NCBI RefSeq assembly: GCF_030646165.1
Contig: NZ_JAUTDO010000014.1
Span: 1-64,000 of the forward strand
DNA: 64,000 nt
Direction of reading: 5' to 3'
Origin: Conexibacter sp. CPCC 206217
GTDB taxonomy: Bacteria > Actinomycetota > Thermoleophilia > Solirubrobacterales > Solirubrobacteraceae
This document shows positions 37,319 to 46,032 of the stretch, piece after piece. The number at the start of each line of letters is the position of its first letter. The stretch's first letter is position 1. The notes under the pieces were generated by a model. The model had not been told where the DNA came from and did no database searches. It was given only the letters and a program-made list of their open reading frames with translations. Position numbers and translations under genes: made by a program.

Positions 37319-38011
37319 ATGCGCACCACGAGAGTGACCGAGCAGATCGCCCAGCTGACCCGCTTCGGCCTGATGAACGCCTACCTCGTGCGCGAGGACG
37401 ACGGCTTCACGCTCGTCGACACGATGGCGGCGGGCAGCGCCGGCGGCCTGGTGGGCGCGGCCGCCGAACTGGGCGCGCCGATCCGCCGGATCGTGCTGAC
37501 GCACGGCCACGGCGACCACACCGGCTCGCTCGACGCGCTGCGCGCCCGACTCGGCGACGCGGTCGAGGTGCTGATCCCCGCTCGCGACGCACGCATCCTC
37601 GCCGGCGACAGAACGTTCGATCCCGGCGAGAGCACGCGCAAGCTCAGAGGCACCTGGTCGAAGGTCGCCACGCAGCCCGACGTGCTGCTGGCGCCGGGCG
37701 ACCGCGTCGGCAGCCTCGAGGTCGTCGCCAGTCCCGGCCACACGCCCGGGCACGTCGCGCTGCTGGACACCCGCGACCGCGCGCTGATCTGCGGCGACGC
37801 CTTCAGCACGATCGGCGGCACGACCGTCGCTGGCGCCGGCAACTGGCGCTTCCCGCTCGTCGCGTTCGGGACCTGGGACGGGGAGCGGGCGTTGCAGAGC
37901 GCGCGCGAGCTGCGCGCGCTGGAGCCGACGCTGCTGGCGCCCGGCCACGGCCGCGCGGTGCCGGCGCCGGCGCGCGCGATCGACGAGGCGCTGGCGAAGG
38001 CGGCGCGCTGA
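37319..38011 (+). CDS. Metallo-beta-lactamase-fold hydrolase
   Basis: 230-residue MBL hydrolase. The zinc-binding motif LTHGHGDHTGS, the third ligand in SPGHTPGHVAL, the bridging Asp in ALICGDAFS, and the final APGHG His are present. Soluble, no signal peptide. The ATG at 37319 follows GGAGG; an ATG at 37301 is too near its purines to be used. Controlled by the promoter/operators at 37256-37298 and co-transcribed with the TetR gene, so the enzyme probably acts on the TetR ligand or a related compound. Substrate unknown. Confidence 0.85.
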   Translation: MRTTRVTEQIAQLTRFGLMNAYLVREDDGFTLVDTMAAGSAGGLVGAAAELGAPIRRIVLTHGHGDHTGSLDALRARLGDAVEVLIPARDARILAGDRTFDPGESTRKLRGTWSKVATQPDVLLAPGDRVGSLEVVASPGHTPGHVALLDTRDRALICGDAFSTIGGTTVAGAGNWRFPLVAFGTWDGERALQSARELRALEPTLLAPGHGRAVPAPARAIDEALAKAAR

Positions 38012-38571
38012 TGGCCCGCGCCGGTCTCACCCCCGCCGCCGTCGTCGACGCAGCCGCCGCGCTCGCCGACGCCGACGGCCTCGACGCACTCACGCTCGCA
38101 CGGCTCGCCGCCGCGCTCGGCGTGCGCACGCCGTCGCTCTACAGCCACGTCGGTGGGCTCGACGACCTGCGCCGCCGGCTCGGCGCGCGCGGCGCCGCCG
38201 AACTGGCCGAGGTCGTCGGCGGCGCGGCCGTCGGCAAGGCGCGCGGCGACGCGCTGCGAGCGGCCGCGGACGCCTACCGCGCCTACGCGCTGGCGCATCC
38301 CGGCACATATCTGGCCTTGCAGCAACCGCCGGATCCCGACGACCCCGATGCCGTCGCGGCCGGCAGCGCGGCGGTCGGGGTCTTCGCCGCGCTGCTGTCC
38401 GGCTACGGCCTGGAGGGATCGGACGCGATCCACGCGATCCGCGGCGTGCGCAGCGCGTTGCACGGCTTCGTCGCGATCGAGACGAGCGGTGGCTTCGGGA
38501 TGGCGGAGGAGGTCGACGAGAGCTTCGCGCGGCTCGTGGCGCTGCTCGACAGAGGGCTCAGCTCGGCGTGA
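38011..38571 (+). CDS. TetR-family regulator with WHG-type C-terminal domain
   Basis: 186 residues. HTH: AVVDAAAALADADGLDALTLARLAAALGVRTPSLYSHVGGLDDLRRRL. The C-terminal domain (DAYRAYALAHPGTYLALQ, IRGVRSALHGFVAIETSGGFGM) is the TetR_C_33/WHG type. The ATG overlaps the hydrolase stop by one base. Probable autoregulator of its own operon through the tandem repeats. Confidence 0.88.
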   Translation: MARAGLTPAAVVDAAAALADADGLDALTLARLAAALGVRTPSLYSHVGGLDDLRRRLGARGAAELAEVVGGAAVGKARGDALRAAADAYRAYALAHPGTYLALQQPPDPDDPDAVAAGSAAVGVFAALLSGYGLEGSDAIHAIRGVRSALHGFVAIETSGGFGMAEEVDESFARLVALLDRGLSSA

Positions 38572-38673
38572 CGCCCGGCGGTCGGTCTCCTCGTCGGGCT
38601 GCTCGCCGGCGCCTCAATTCGCGGTGACGCCCGGGCGCTGCGCCAGCGGGGTCGGCCTGCCATCCTCTCTCGC

Positions 38674-39699
38674 GTGTCCGTCCATCGCGGCAGACGGCGC
38701 CGCGGGCGCTCCTTGCGCCTGGGTTGGACCGCGCTCGCGTGCGCGGTCGCGCTCGTCGTCGCGGGCGGCTTCGTCGCGCTGCGCAGCGACCGGCTCGACA
38801 CCGCCGCGGGCGGTCGCGGCGGCCCGATGGGACCGGCGCCCGCAGCCGCCGCCACCGGCAGCGGCCCGCTCGCAGACGCTCCGCCGACGCCGCAGCCGCA
38901 CGACTGGGCGCGGATCCCCTCGCCCGACACGGTCGTCACGACGAGACTGCGCAAGCCGCCGCGCAGCGGCCTGCTCGTCGACGCGGCCACGGGTCGCGTG
39001 CTGTGGCGCGACGAGCCGGAGCTGCGACTGCCGATCGCCAGCGTCACGAAGATGATGACCGCGCTGCTTGTCGCGGAGCGCACGAGCCCGCGCGATCCGG
39101 TCCCGATCACGCCCGAGGCGCTCGCCTACGCCGGCTCCGGCGTCGGCATGCTGCCGAGAGGCCGTCGCGTGCAGGCCGAGACGCTGCTGTACGGGCTGCT
39201 GCTGCCGTCCGGCAACGACGCCGCGATCGCGCTCGCGCAACACATCGCCGGCAGCGTGCCGAGATTCGTGCGGTTGATGAACGCGCGTGCGCGTGAACTC
39301 GGCCTCAGCTGCACCCGCTTCGCCTCCCCCTCCGGCATCGTCGACCGCGGCAACTGGTCGTGCGCGCCGGACCTCGCGCTGCTGGCGCACGAACTGCTGA
39401 GCAAGCCGCGCCTCGCGCGCGTGGTGCGCACGCGGCTGACGGCGATGCCGCTGCCGATCAGAGGCGGCAGAGTCTGGCTCGCCAACCACAACCCGCTGCT
39501 GCTGGCCGGCTACCCCGGCGTCGACGGCGTCAAGACCGGCTTCACCGACGCCGCCGGCCGCTGCTTCGTCGGCGCCGCCCACCGCGGCGACAAGAGACTG
39601 ATCGTCGTCCTGCTCGACTCCCCGGATCCCGGCAAACAGGCCGCGCGCTTGCTTGACGCAGGCTTTGCTGCATTAGCGAACACCCCTACGCACAATTGA
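38674..39699 (+). CDS. D-alanyl-D-alanine carboxypeptidase (S11, PBP5-like)
   Basis: 341 residues. N-terminal basic run and one hydrophobic helix (TALACAVALVVAGGFVAL) anchor it to the membrane, with the catalytic domain outside. Active-site motifs: SxxK in IASVTKMM, SxN in PSGNDAAIAL, and KTG in VKTGFTDAAGR. It trims the terminal D-Ala of peptidoglycan side chains. The C-terminal dimer domain of E. coli PBP5 is absent, as in other actinobacterial relatives. GTG start at 38674. The 103-base gap before it contains no obvious gene. Confidence 0.92.
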   Translation: MSVHRGRRRRGRSLRLGWTALACAVALVVAGGFVALRSDRLDTAAGGRGGPMGPAPAAAATGSGPLADAPPTPQPHDWARIPSPDTVVTTRLRKPPRSGLLVDAATGRVLWRDEPELRLPIASVTKMMTALLVAERTSPRDPVPITPEALAYAGSGVGMLPRGRRVQAETLLYGLLLPSGNDAAIALAQHIAGSVPRFVRLMNARARELGLSCTRFASPSGIVDRGNWSCAPDLALLAHELLSKPRLARVVRTRLTAMPLPIRGGRVWLANHNPLLLAGYPGVDGVKTGFTDAAGRCFVGAAHRGDKRLIVVLLDSPDPGKQAARLLDAGFAALANTPTHN

Positions 39700-39837
39700 C
39701 ACACTTTCCACGATAAATAGCGGCGACAGATGAACACCCCGGGCGGGAGGAGGCGATCGGGCACTGCCGGGTTGGAGTCTCGCGGCCGGTATCGTGCTCG
39801 GCCAGGAGATTTGGCCAGCCAGCCAGGAAGGAGCGAC

Positions 39838-41049
39838 GTGGATCTCAACGACACGCCAGAGCAGGCCGCATACCGCAGCGAGGTGCGGGCGTGGCTCGAC
39901 CAGAACGCCTCGCACGCGCCGCATGAGCGGGGGACCGGCGACGATGCGGAGGCGGTTGCCGCGCATCGCGCGTGGCAACGGCGGCTGGCGGAGGCGCGCT
40001 ACGTCGGCGTCACCTGGCCGGCGGAGCACGGCGGCGGCGGCCGCGGACCGCTGGAGCAGGTGATCGTCAACCAGGAGATCTCGCGCAAGGGCGTGCCCGG
40101 GATCCTCGACGTGATCGGCGTCGGGATGCTCGGCCCGACGATCATCGCGCACGGCAACGACGCGCAGAAGCAGCGCTACCTCGGCCCGATGCTGCACGGC
40201 GACGAGGTCTGGTGCCAGCTCTTCTCCGAGCCCGCGGCCGGCTCGGACCTCGCCGGCGTGCAGTGCCGCGCCAAGCGCGACGACGACGGTGGCTGGCGGA
40301 TCACGGGCCAGAAGGTCTGGACGACGAACGCGCAGTTCTCCGCCTTCGGCCTGATCCTCGCGCGCACCGACGCCGACGTCGCCAAGCACAAGGGCCTGAC
40401 GATGTTCATCGTGCCGATGGACGCCGCCGGCGTCACGATCGTGCCGCTGCGCCAGATCTCCGGCGAGCCCGAGTTCAACGAGGTCTTCTTCGACGACGTG
40501 CGGCTGGAGCCCGGCAGCGAGGTCGGCGCCGTCAACGGCGGCTGGGGCGTCGCGCTGACGACGCTGATGTTCGAACGCCTGACGATCGGCGCCGGCAGCG
40601 AGGGCCTCGGCTACCGCGCCGACCGCTTCGCCGCGGCGCTCGCCTCCGACGAGGCTGCCTCGGCGGACTCCGAGGTGCGGCGGGAGTTCGGCGAGCTGGC
40701 GAGCGAACTGCTCGCGCTGCGCTTCAACGGCTACCGCCTCTTGACGGCGCTCAGCCGCGGCCAGATCCCCGGCCCGGAGGCCGGGCTCGGCAAGGTCACG
40801 GCGGTCAACGCCGCGATCGCGGCCGGCGACCTGATCGCCGACGTGCTCGGGCCCGACGCGCTCGCCGAAGGCGAGTGGGCGGACCTGATCTCGTTCCTGC
40901 CGGGCCTCAAGTCGGCCGGCGGCACCGAGGAGATCCTGCGCAACACGATCGGCGAGCGCGTGCTCGGGCTGCCACCCGAACCACGGCTGGACAAGGGCGT
41001 CCCGTTCTCGGAGCTGCGCGCCAAGGAGCGCCAGGAGGTGAAGGCATGA
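39838..41049 (+). CDS. Acyl-CoA dehydrogenase, subunit 1 of a pair
   Basis: 403-residue FAD acyl-CoA dehydrogenase family protein: TPEQAAYRSEVRAWLDQN, VTWPAEHGG, LGPTIIAHG, CQLFSEPAAGSDLAG, WRITGQKVWTTNAQF and the late SAGGTEEILRNTIGERVLGLP. The GTG start follows AAGGAG. It overlaps the next gene, also an acyl-CoA dehydrogenase, by four bases. Pairs of unequal members are known to form heterotetrameric acyl-CoA dehydrogenases in actinobacterial steroid side-chain oxidation, so a joint enzyme is plausible; substrate unknown. Confidence 0.88.
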   Translation: MDLNDTPEQAAYRSEVRAWLDQNASHAPHERGTGDDAEAVAAHRAWQRRLAEARYVGVTWPAEHGGGGRGPLEQVIVNQEISRKGVPGILDVIGVGMLGPTIIAHGNDAQKQRYLGPMLHGDEVWCQLFSEPAAGSDLAGVQCRAKRDDDGGWRITGQKVWTTNAQFSAFGLILARTDADVAKHKGLTMFIVPMDAAGVTIVPLRQISGEPEFNEVFFDDVRLEPGSEVGAVNGGWGVALTTLMFERLTIGAGSEGLGYRADRFAAALASDEAASADSEVRREFGELASELLALRFNGYRLLTALSRGQIPGPEAGLGKVTAVNAAIAAGDLIADVLGPDALAEGEWADLISFLPGLKSAGGTEEILRNTIGERVLGLPPEPRLDKGVPFSELRAKERQEVKA

Positions 41050-42224
41050 ACTTCGAGCTGTCGGACGAGCAGGTCTTCCTGCGCGAGGCCGCGCGTGACG
41101 CGCTCGGCCGTGTCAGAACGGTCGAGGCCGCGCGCGCGGCCCTGGAGGGCGAGGCGCTGCCGGACCTGTGGCCGACGGCGTCGCAGGCGGGCTGGACGGG
41201 CCTGCTGATCGACGAGCAGCATGGCGGCGCGGAGTTGGGCGCGCTCGACGCGATGCTCGTGATGGCCGAGGCCGGGCGCGTGCTGGCGTCCGTCGCGCTG
41301 CTCGGGCACCTGCCCGCGACGGCGCTGCTGAACGTGGACGGGCAGCATCCGAAGCTGCTCGCGGCGCTCGCCGCCGGTGAGCAGCGGGCGGCGTTCGTGC
41401 CGCTGCGTCCCGGCGACGACCGCGATCCGGCGTGGACGGCCGAGCCGCGCGGCGGCAAGCGCCGCGCGGCCGCGCCGACCGTCGGCCCGCTCGCGAGCGG
41501 CGACGACGCGGAGGGCGGTCGCTATGACGCGACCGTCAGCGGCGAGGTCGCCTGGGTGCCGGACGCGCCGGGTGCCGACGTGCTCGTCGTGGTCGCGCTC
41601 GACGGCGACACGCCGGTCGCGCTGCTGGTCGGCGGTGACGCCGACGGCACTCCGGCCCGGGGCGTCAGCGTCGAGCCGACGACGGCGTACGACGCGACGC
41701 GCGCGCTCGGCCACGTCACGCTCGACGGTGCGCGCGCTCGGCGCCTGCAGGTCGGCGCCGACGAGCTGGCGGCGGCCTGGTACCTGACGCATGCGCTGAT
41801 CGCGGCCGAGTCGCTCGGCACGGTCGAGGAGTCGCTGACGCGATCGCTCGAGTACGCGAAGGAGCGTTACACGTTCGGCCGCGCGATCGGCTCCTACCAG
41901 GCGGTCAAGCACGCGCTGACAGAGGTGCTGCGGCGGCAGGAGAACGTGCGCTCGCTGCTCTACTACGCCGGCTGGGCGCGGCAGGACGCGCCGGCCGAAT
42001 TCGCGGTTGCGGCCAGCGCCGCACGCTCGGCCGCGGGTGCGGCGCTCGACTACGCCGCGCGCGAGCTGATCTCCGTCCACGGCGGGATCGGCGCCACCTG
42101 GGAGCACGACGCGCCGCTGTTCTTCCGCCGCGCGCAGCTGTCGCGACGGCTGCTCGGCGGCACGGGAGACGCGACCGACCGCGTCGCCTCCGAGCTGCTC
42201 GCCGCGGCGCACGCGACGGCGTAG
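41046..42224 (+). CDS. Acyl-CoA dehydrogenase, subunit 2 of a pair
   Basis: 392 residues. The acyl-CoA dehydrogenase fold is clear (FELSDEQVFLREAARDAL, GWTGLLIDEQHGG, EYAKERYTFGRAIGSYQAVKHAL, ELISVHGGIGATWEHDAPLFFRRAQ). The central beta domain is more divergent than in subunit 1 and contains a basic insert around RGGKRRAAAPT. ATGA overlap with subunit 1 and GGAGG upstream indicate equal co-expression. Heteromeric partner inferred. Confidence 0.86.
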   Translation: MNFELSDEQVFLREAARDALGRVRTVEAARAALEGEALPDLWPTASQAGWTGLLIDEQHGGAELGALDAMLVMAEAGRVLASVALLGHLPATALLNVDGQHPKLLAALAAGEQRAAFVPLRPGDDRDPAWTAEPRGGKRRAAAPTVGPLASGDDAEGGRYDATVSGEVAWVPDAPGADVLVVVALDGDTPVALLVGGDADGTPARGVSVEPTTAYDATRALGHVTLDGARARRLQVGADELAAAWYLTHALIAAESLGTVEESLTRSLEYAKERYTFGRAIGSYQAVKHALTEVLRRQENVRSLLYYAGWARQDAPAEFAVAASAARSAAGAALDYAARELISVHGGIGATWEHDAPLFFRRAQLSRRLLGGTGDATDRVASELLAAAHATA

Positions 42225-42272
42225 CGATGTCTGCCAGCGGCCCGTCCGGGGCCGCTGGCAACGTTCGCCGTC

Positions 42273-42623
42273 ATGAGCGACGACGACATCATCATCACCA
42301 CGATGAACGACCTGCCCGGCTACGAGATCGTGGAGGTGTACGGCGAGGTGTTCGGCCTCGTCGTGCGGGCGCGCAACGCGTTCGGCAACATCGGCGCGTC
42401 CTTCCGCACGATCGCCGGCGGCGAGGTGAAGGGCTACACGAAGCTGCTGACCGAGTCGCGCAACCACGCCGTCGAGCGGCTGAAGGAAGCCGCCGGCGAG
42501 CATGGCGCCAACGCCGTCATCGCGATGCGCTTCGACTGCAACGACATCGGCAACGTGATGAGCGAGGTCGCCGCCTACGGCACCGCCGTGACCGTGCGGC
42601 GCGCGTACGCGAACCCGGCCTGA
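42273..42623 (+). CDS. YbjQ/UPF0145 family protein
   Basis: 116 residues. MSDDDIIITTMNDLPGYEIVEVYGEVFGLVVRA and the later LKEAAGEHGANAVIAMRFDCN are the YbjQ signature; the family forms pentamers and has been called heavy-metal-binding, though evidence for metal is thin. Soluble, one Cys. Transcribed alone, ended by the hairpin element at 42668. Confidence 0.88.
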   Translation: MSDDDIIITTMNDLPGYEIVEVYGEVFGLVVRARNAFGNIGASFRTIAGGEVKGYTKLLTESRNHAVERLKEAAGEHGANAVIAMRFDCNDIGNVMSEVAAYGTAVTVRRAYANPA

Positions 42624-42667
42624 GCCCAAGCGGCAGAAGCCGGCGGGAAGCGGCGGGCAAAGAGGTG

Positions 42668-42714
42668 AGGACCGAAGGGTTACTGCTGTAGAGCCGCAGT
42701 AGACCTTCGGTGCT
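42668..42714. terminator. Long hairpin element, copy 2
   Basis: Same layout as the 18214 copy: 19-base arms (left AGGACCGAAGGGTTACTGC) with a 9-base loop containing GTAGAGC, here with a few stem mismatches. Between the convergent YbjQ and DUF3891 genes. Confidence 0.72.
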
Positions 42715-42756
42715 CGCCGCCGCCGGCGACGTGCGGCCCCGCCGCCGCGACCGCCC

Positions 42757-43545
42757 CTACGGCTGCACGAAGATCCGGACCGTCTGCGGCGTCGCCGCCG
42801 CGAAGTCCTCGCGGAACTCGGCGTCGGTCGCCCATGTGCGCTTGGGGACCAGGCGGCGCACCATCGTCAGCGCCAGCGATCTGTCGGCGAACGGGTACGG
42901 CGAGAAGCGCAGACGCCAGGGACCGAGCGGGTCGATCGTGACGCGCAATCTGCCGCCGCCCTCGATCGGGACGTCCTCCGCGGCACCGCGCGCCGTGCCG
43001 CTCTCGAGGTCGCCGAGGCCGCAGAAGAGCGAGACGAGGTCGGCGACCTGCAGCAGCGCATAGTCGTGCCAGCGCTCCTCCTCGGAGACGTCGAGTTGCG
43101 CCGCGAGCGCGGCCTGGCGCTCCTCCTCCTGGTCGCAGAAGACGTCGGCCATCGCGCGCAGGTCCGGATCGAGTCTCATCTCGCCCGCGGGGACGACGCC
43201 GTAGCGGCGGCGGTAGAGGCCGCTCATGTGCATCGAGACGAGCAGCCCCGCGTACGGGTCCTCGTCGCAGACGACCTCGACGCCGGCGCGGTAGAAGGCG
43301 AGGTGCGGCGCAACCGCGACGCCGAGGAAGTTCTGCGGCGCACCGCTGTCGGGATCGATCCGCGGGCGCCGGTCCCAGACGCTCCAGCCGTCGTCGTGGC
43401 GCGTCGCCGCGAGCACCGCCGACGCGTGGCGGGCCGGCCGCGTGAACCCCTCCCCGCCCCACGCGGCGACGAGCTGCCCGGCGAGATCGCCGTGGTCGGG
43501 CTGCAGGACGATCTGCCAGGCGTCGCCGGCGTCGCGAACGAGCAT
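42757..43545 (-). CDS. DUF3891-family protein
   Basis: 262 residues of the DUF3891 family: QPDHGDLAGQLVAAWG, AVLAATRHDDGW, VSMHMSGLYRRRYG, DVFCDQEEERQAALAAQL, HDYALLQVADLVSLFCGLGD and the C-terminal YPFADRSLALTMVRRLVPKR. It looks like a His/Asp-rich helical enzyme, possibly HD-like phosphohydrolase, but the function is not established. Soluble. Confidence 0.82.
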   Translation of the reverse strand: MLVRDAGDAWQIVLQPDHGDLAGQLVAAWGGEGFTRPARHASAVLAATRHDDGWSVWDRRPRIDPDSGAPQNFLGVAVAPHLAFYRAGVEVVCDEDPYAGLLVSMHMSGLYRRRYGVVPAGEMRLDPDLRAMADVFCDQEEERQAALAAQLDVSEEERWHDYALLQVADLVSLFCGLGDLESGTARGAAEDVPIEGGGRLRVTIDPLGPWRLRFSPYPFADRSLALTMVRRLVPKRTWATDAEFREDFAAATPQTVRIFVQP

Positions 43546-43626
43546 GGTGCGAGCCTACCCCGCGCGACGGTCCGCGCGCGCTCATGGAGCGTTTACGCGC
43601 CGTTGCAAGGGGCAGCATCAGCCTCG

Positions 43627-44628
43627 ATGTCAGTAGGTTCCGCCGCCGTGCTGCAGTGCCGCGATCTCCACCTCCGCTATGGCTCCGTGGTCGCGCTCGA
43701 CGGCCTCTCGCTCGACGTCGAGCCGGGCCGCATGACCGGCTTCGTCGGGCCCAACGGCGCCGGCAAGACGAGCACGATGCGAATCGTCCTCGGGGTGCTC
43801 GGGGCCGACAGCGGGACGGTCAGCTGGAACGGCCGGCCGCTCGACGCCGACGACCGCCGCCGCTTCGGCTACATGCCGGAGGAGCGCGGCCTCTACCCGA
43901 AGATGCGGATCGCCGACCAGCTCGTCTACCTCGCCCGCCTGCACGGGCTCGACGGCACGCAGGCGCGCCGCGCGACCGACGACCTGCTCGACCGGCTCGG
44001 CCTCGCGGACCGCGCCCGCGACGAGCTGGAGTCGCTCTCGCTCGGCAACCAGCAGCGCGTCCAGCTCGCCGCCGCGCTCGTCCACGGCCCCGACCTGCTG
44101 GTGCTCGACGAGCCGTTCTCCGGCCTCGACCCGATCGGCGTCGACGTGCTCGCCGGGGTCCTGCGCGAGGAGGTCGAGCGCGGCGCGCCGGTGCTCTTCT
44201 CCTCCCACCAGCTCGAGCTGGTCGAGCGCCTCTGCGACACCGTCGCGATCGTCAAGGACGGCCGCATCGTCGCGGCCGGCGGGGTCGAGGAGCTGCGCCG
44301 CGAGCACCGCCGCCGGATGGTCCGCGTCGAACTGGAAGGCGACGACGGGCGCGCGGGGAACGCCGGTTGGCTCGCCGGCCTGCCCGGTGTCGAGGTCGTT
44401 CCGCGCGCCGGCGACGGCGAGCGCGGCGTGCTGGTCGCGCTGGCCGACGACGCCGACGCACAGCACGTGCTCGACCGCGCCCGCGCCACCGGGCCGGTGG
44501 CGCACTTCAGCTTCGTGCTGCCGACGCTCAGCGAGCTGTTCCGCGAGGTCGTGACCGACGCACCGGCGGCCGGTGAGACCAACGCACGCGCGCGTGACGC
44601 GCCGGCTCCAGCGGCGGCGCGGGCATGA
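43627..44628 (+). CDS. ABC transporter ATP-binding protein
   Basis: 333 residues. Walker A GPNGAGKTST, signature loop written LSLGNQQRV (LSGGQ equivalent), Walker B LLVLDEPFSGLDP, switch His in FSSHQLE. The C-terminal ~100 residues after the ATPase (MVRVELEG..., PTLSELFREVV) are the accessory domain found in NatA/ABC-2 type exporters. Start ATG 43627 is used; GTG 43648 would also give a complete ATPase. It pairs with the permease 69 bases downstream. Confidence 0.88.
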   Translation: MSVGSAAVLQCRDLHLRYGSVVALDGLSLDVEPGRMTGFVGPNGAGKTSTMRIVLGVLGADSGTVSWNGRPLDADDRRRFGYMPEERGLYPKMRIADQLVYLARLHGLDGTQARRATDDLLDRLGLADRARDELESLSLGNQQRVQLAAALVHGPDLLVLDEPFSGLDPIGVDVLAGVLREEVERGAPVLFSSHQLELVERLCDTVAIVKDGRIVAAGGVEELRREHRRRMVRVELEGDDGRAGNAGWLAGLPGVEVVPRAGDGERGVLVALADDADAQHVLDRARATGPVAHFSFVLPTLSELFREVVTDAPAAGETNARARDAPAPAAARA

Positions 44629-44697
44629 GCGAGCGACCGACGAGGTCGCAGCGATGAGCGACCGCGGCATCGGCCCGTGCCCGGCGAGGCCGGCCGC

Positions 44698-45900
44698 ATG
44701 AGCGTCGGCAACGGCGGGCGCAGCAGCGTCAACCCCCGCTGGCTCGTCGCCCGCCGCGAGCTGACCGAGCGCGCGCGCAGCCGCGCGTTCCAGATCGGCA
44801 CCGCCGTCCAGATCGTCGCGATCCTGATCGTGCTCGCGATCGCCGCCTTCACCGGCGGCGGCGAGGACACGAAGAAGGTCGCGCTCGTCGGCGCGGCCTC
44901 GCAGCCGTACGCGCAGGCGCTGCAGGACGCCGGCCCCGCGCTCGACGCGACGATCGAGACGCCGTCCTACGACGACGCGGCCGCCGCCAGACGCGCGGTC
45001 GACGACGGCGACGTCGACGCCGCGGTCGTCGACGGCAGCCAGATCTTCGTCAAGGACGATCCCGACGACACGCTCGCCGCGGCCGTGCAGGCGACGCGCC
45101 GTCAGCTGGCGCTGCGCGACGCGCTCGACAGAGCCGGCGTCCCGCCCGCGCAGCTCAACAGCGCGCTCGACCCGCCGCCGCTGCGGGTGCGGGTGCTCGA
45201 ACCCGGCAACGCGGATCGCGGCGCGCGCCAGACGATCGCGTTCGTCGCGGTGCTGCTGCTGTACATGGCGATCTTCACCTACGGCCTGTGGGTCGCGGGA
45301 GGGATCGTCGAAGAGAAGGCCTCGCGCGTGATCGAGGTCGTGTTGAGCGCGATCAGGCCGCGCGAGCTGCTGGCCGGCAAGATCGTCGGCCTCGGCGTGC
45401 TCGGGGTCGCGCAGTTCCTGCTCGTGATCGCCGTCGGGCTGCTCGGCGCGAGCCTGCTCAACGCCGTCGACCTGCCGCACGTGACGGTCGGCTGGGTCGC
45501 GATCGTCGCGCTCTGGTTCCTGCTCGGCTACGCGCTCTACGCCTGCGTCTACGCGGTCGCCGGCGCGCTCGTCTCGCGCCAGGAGGACCTGCAGTCGAGC
45601 ACCGGCGCGCTCAACATGGTCGTGGTCGGCTCCTACATCCTCTCGTTCGTCGCGCTGCAGGACCCCGACGGCGGGCTGATGACGACATTGTCGTTCCTTC
45701 CGCCGAGCGCGCCGATGGCGATGCCGGCGCGCTGGCTGGTGAGCGACGTGCCGCTGTGGCAGCTGCTCGTCTCGATCGCGATCAACCTCCTCAGCACGGT
45801 GCTGCTGCTGCGGCTGGCGACGACGGTCTACTCGCGCGCGGCGCTGCGGATCGGGCCGAAGCTGTCGCTGCGCGGCATGCTCGCGCGCGGCACGGCGTAG
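44698..45900 (+). CDS. ABC-2 type permease (NatB-like)
   Basis: 400 residues. N-terminal helix (AVQIVAILIVLAIAAFTG), a ~180-residue extracytoplasmic domain (KKVALVGAASQPYAQALQDAG), and five C-terminal helices with the motif EEKASRVIEVVLSAIRPRELLAGKIVGLGVLG typical of NatB-type Na+ or drug exporters. ATG 44698 follows GAGG; a GTG seven codons upstream is weaker. Works with the 43627 ATPase; the exported substrate is unknown. Confidence 0.86.
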   Translation: MSVGNGGRSSVNPRWLVARRELTERARSRAFQIGTAVQIVAILIVLAIAAFTGGGEDTKKVALVGAASQPYAQALQDAGPALDATIETPSYDDAAAARRAVDDGDVDAAVVDGSQIFVKDDPDDTLAAAVQATRRQLALRDALDRAGVPPAQLNSALDPPPLRVRVLEPGNADRGARQTIAFVAVLLLYMAIFTYGLWVAGGIVEEKASRVIEVVLSAIRPRELLAGKIVGLGVLGVAQFLLVIAVGLLGASLLNAVDLPHVTVGWVAIVALWFLLGYALYACVYAVAGALVSRQEDLQSSTGALNMVVVGSYILSFVALQDPDGGLMTTLSFLPPSAPMAMPARWLVSDVPLWQLLVSIAINLLSTVLLLRLATTVYSRAALRIGPKLSLRGMLARGTA

Positions 45901-45973
45901 ATCGCGCGCGCGACATGGCGAACAAGCAGCTGGAGCAGGCGGGCAACCAGCAGCTGCTGCAAGGGCGGACCAG

Positions 45974-46004
45974 GGGCGGTGCGGAGTCCACTTCCGCACC
46001 GCCC
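45974..46004. terminator. Bidirectional hairpin terminator
   Basis: Perfect 12-bp inverted repeat GGGCGGTGCGGA / TCCGCACCGCCC with a 7-base loop, between the convergent permease and secreted-protein genes. Confidence 0.75.
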
Positions 46005-46032
46005 TGTCCTCCCGCCCTCACGGTGAGGCCAC

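Noticed and set aside
45974-46004. Hairpins considered as CRISPR or IS ends
   Set aside because: Single copies or gene-end elements, with no spaced direct repeats and no transposase in the window.
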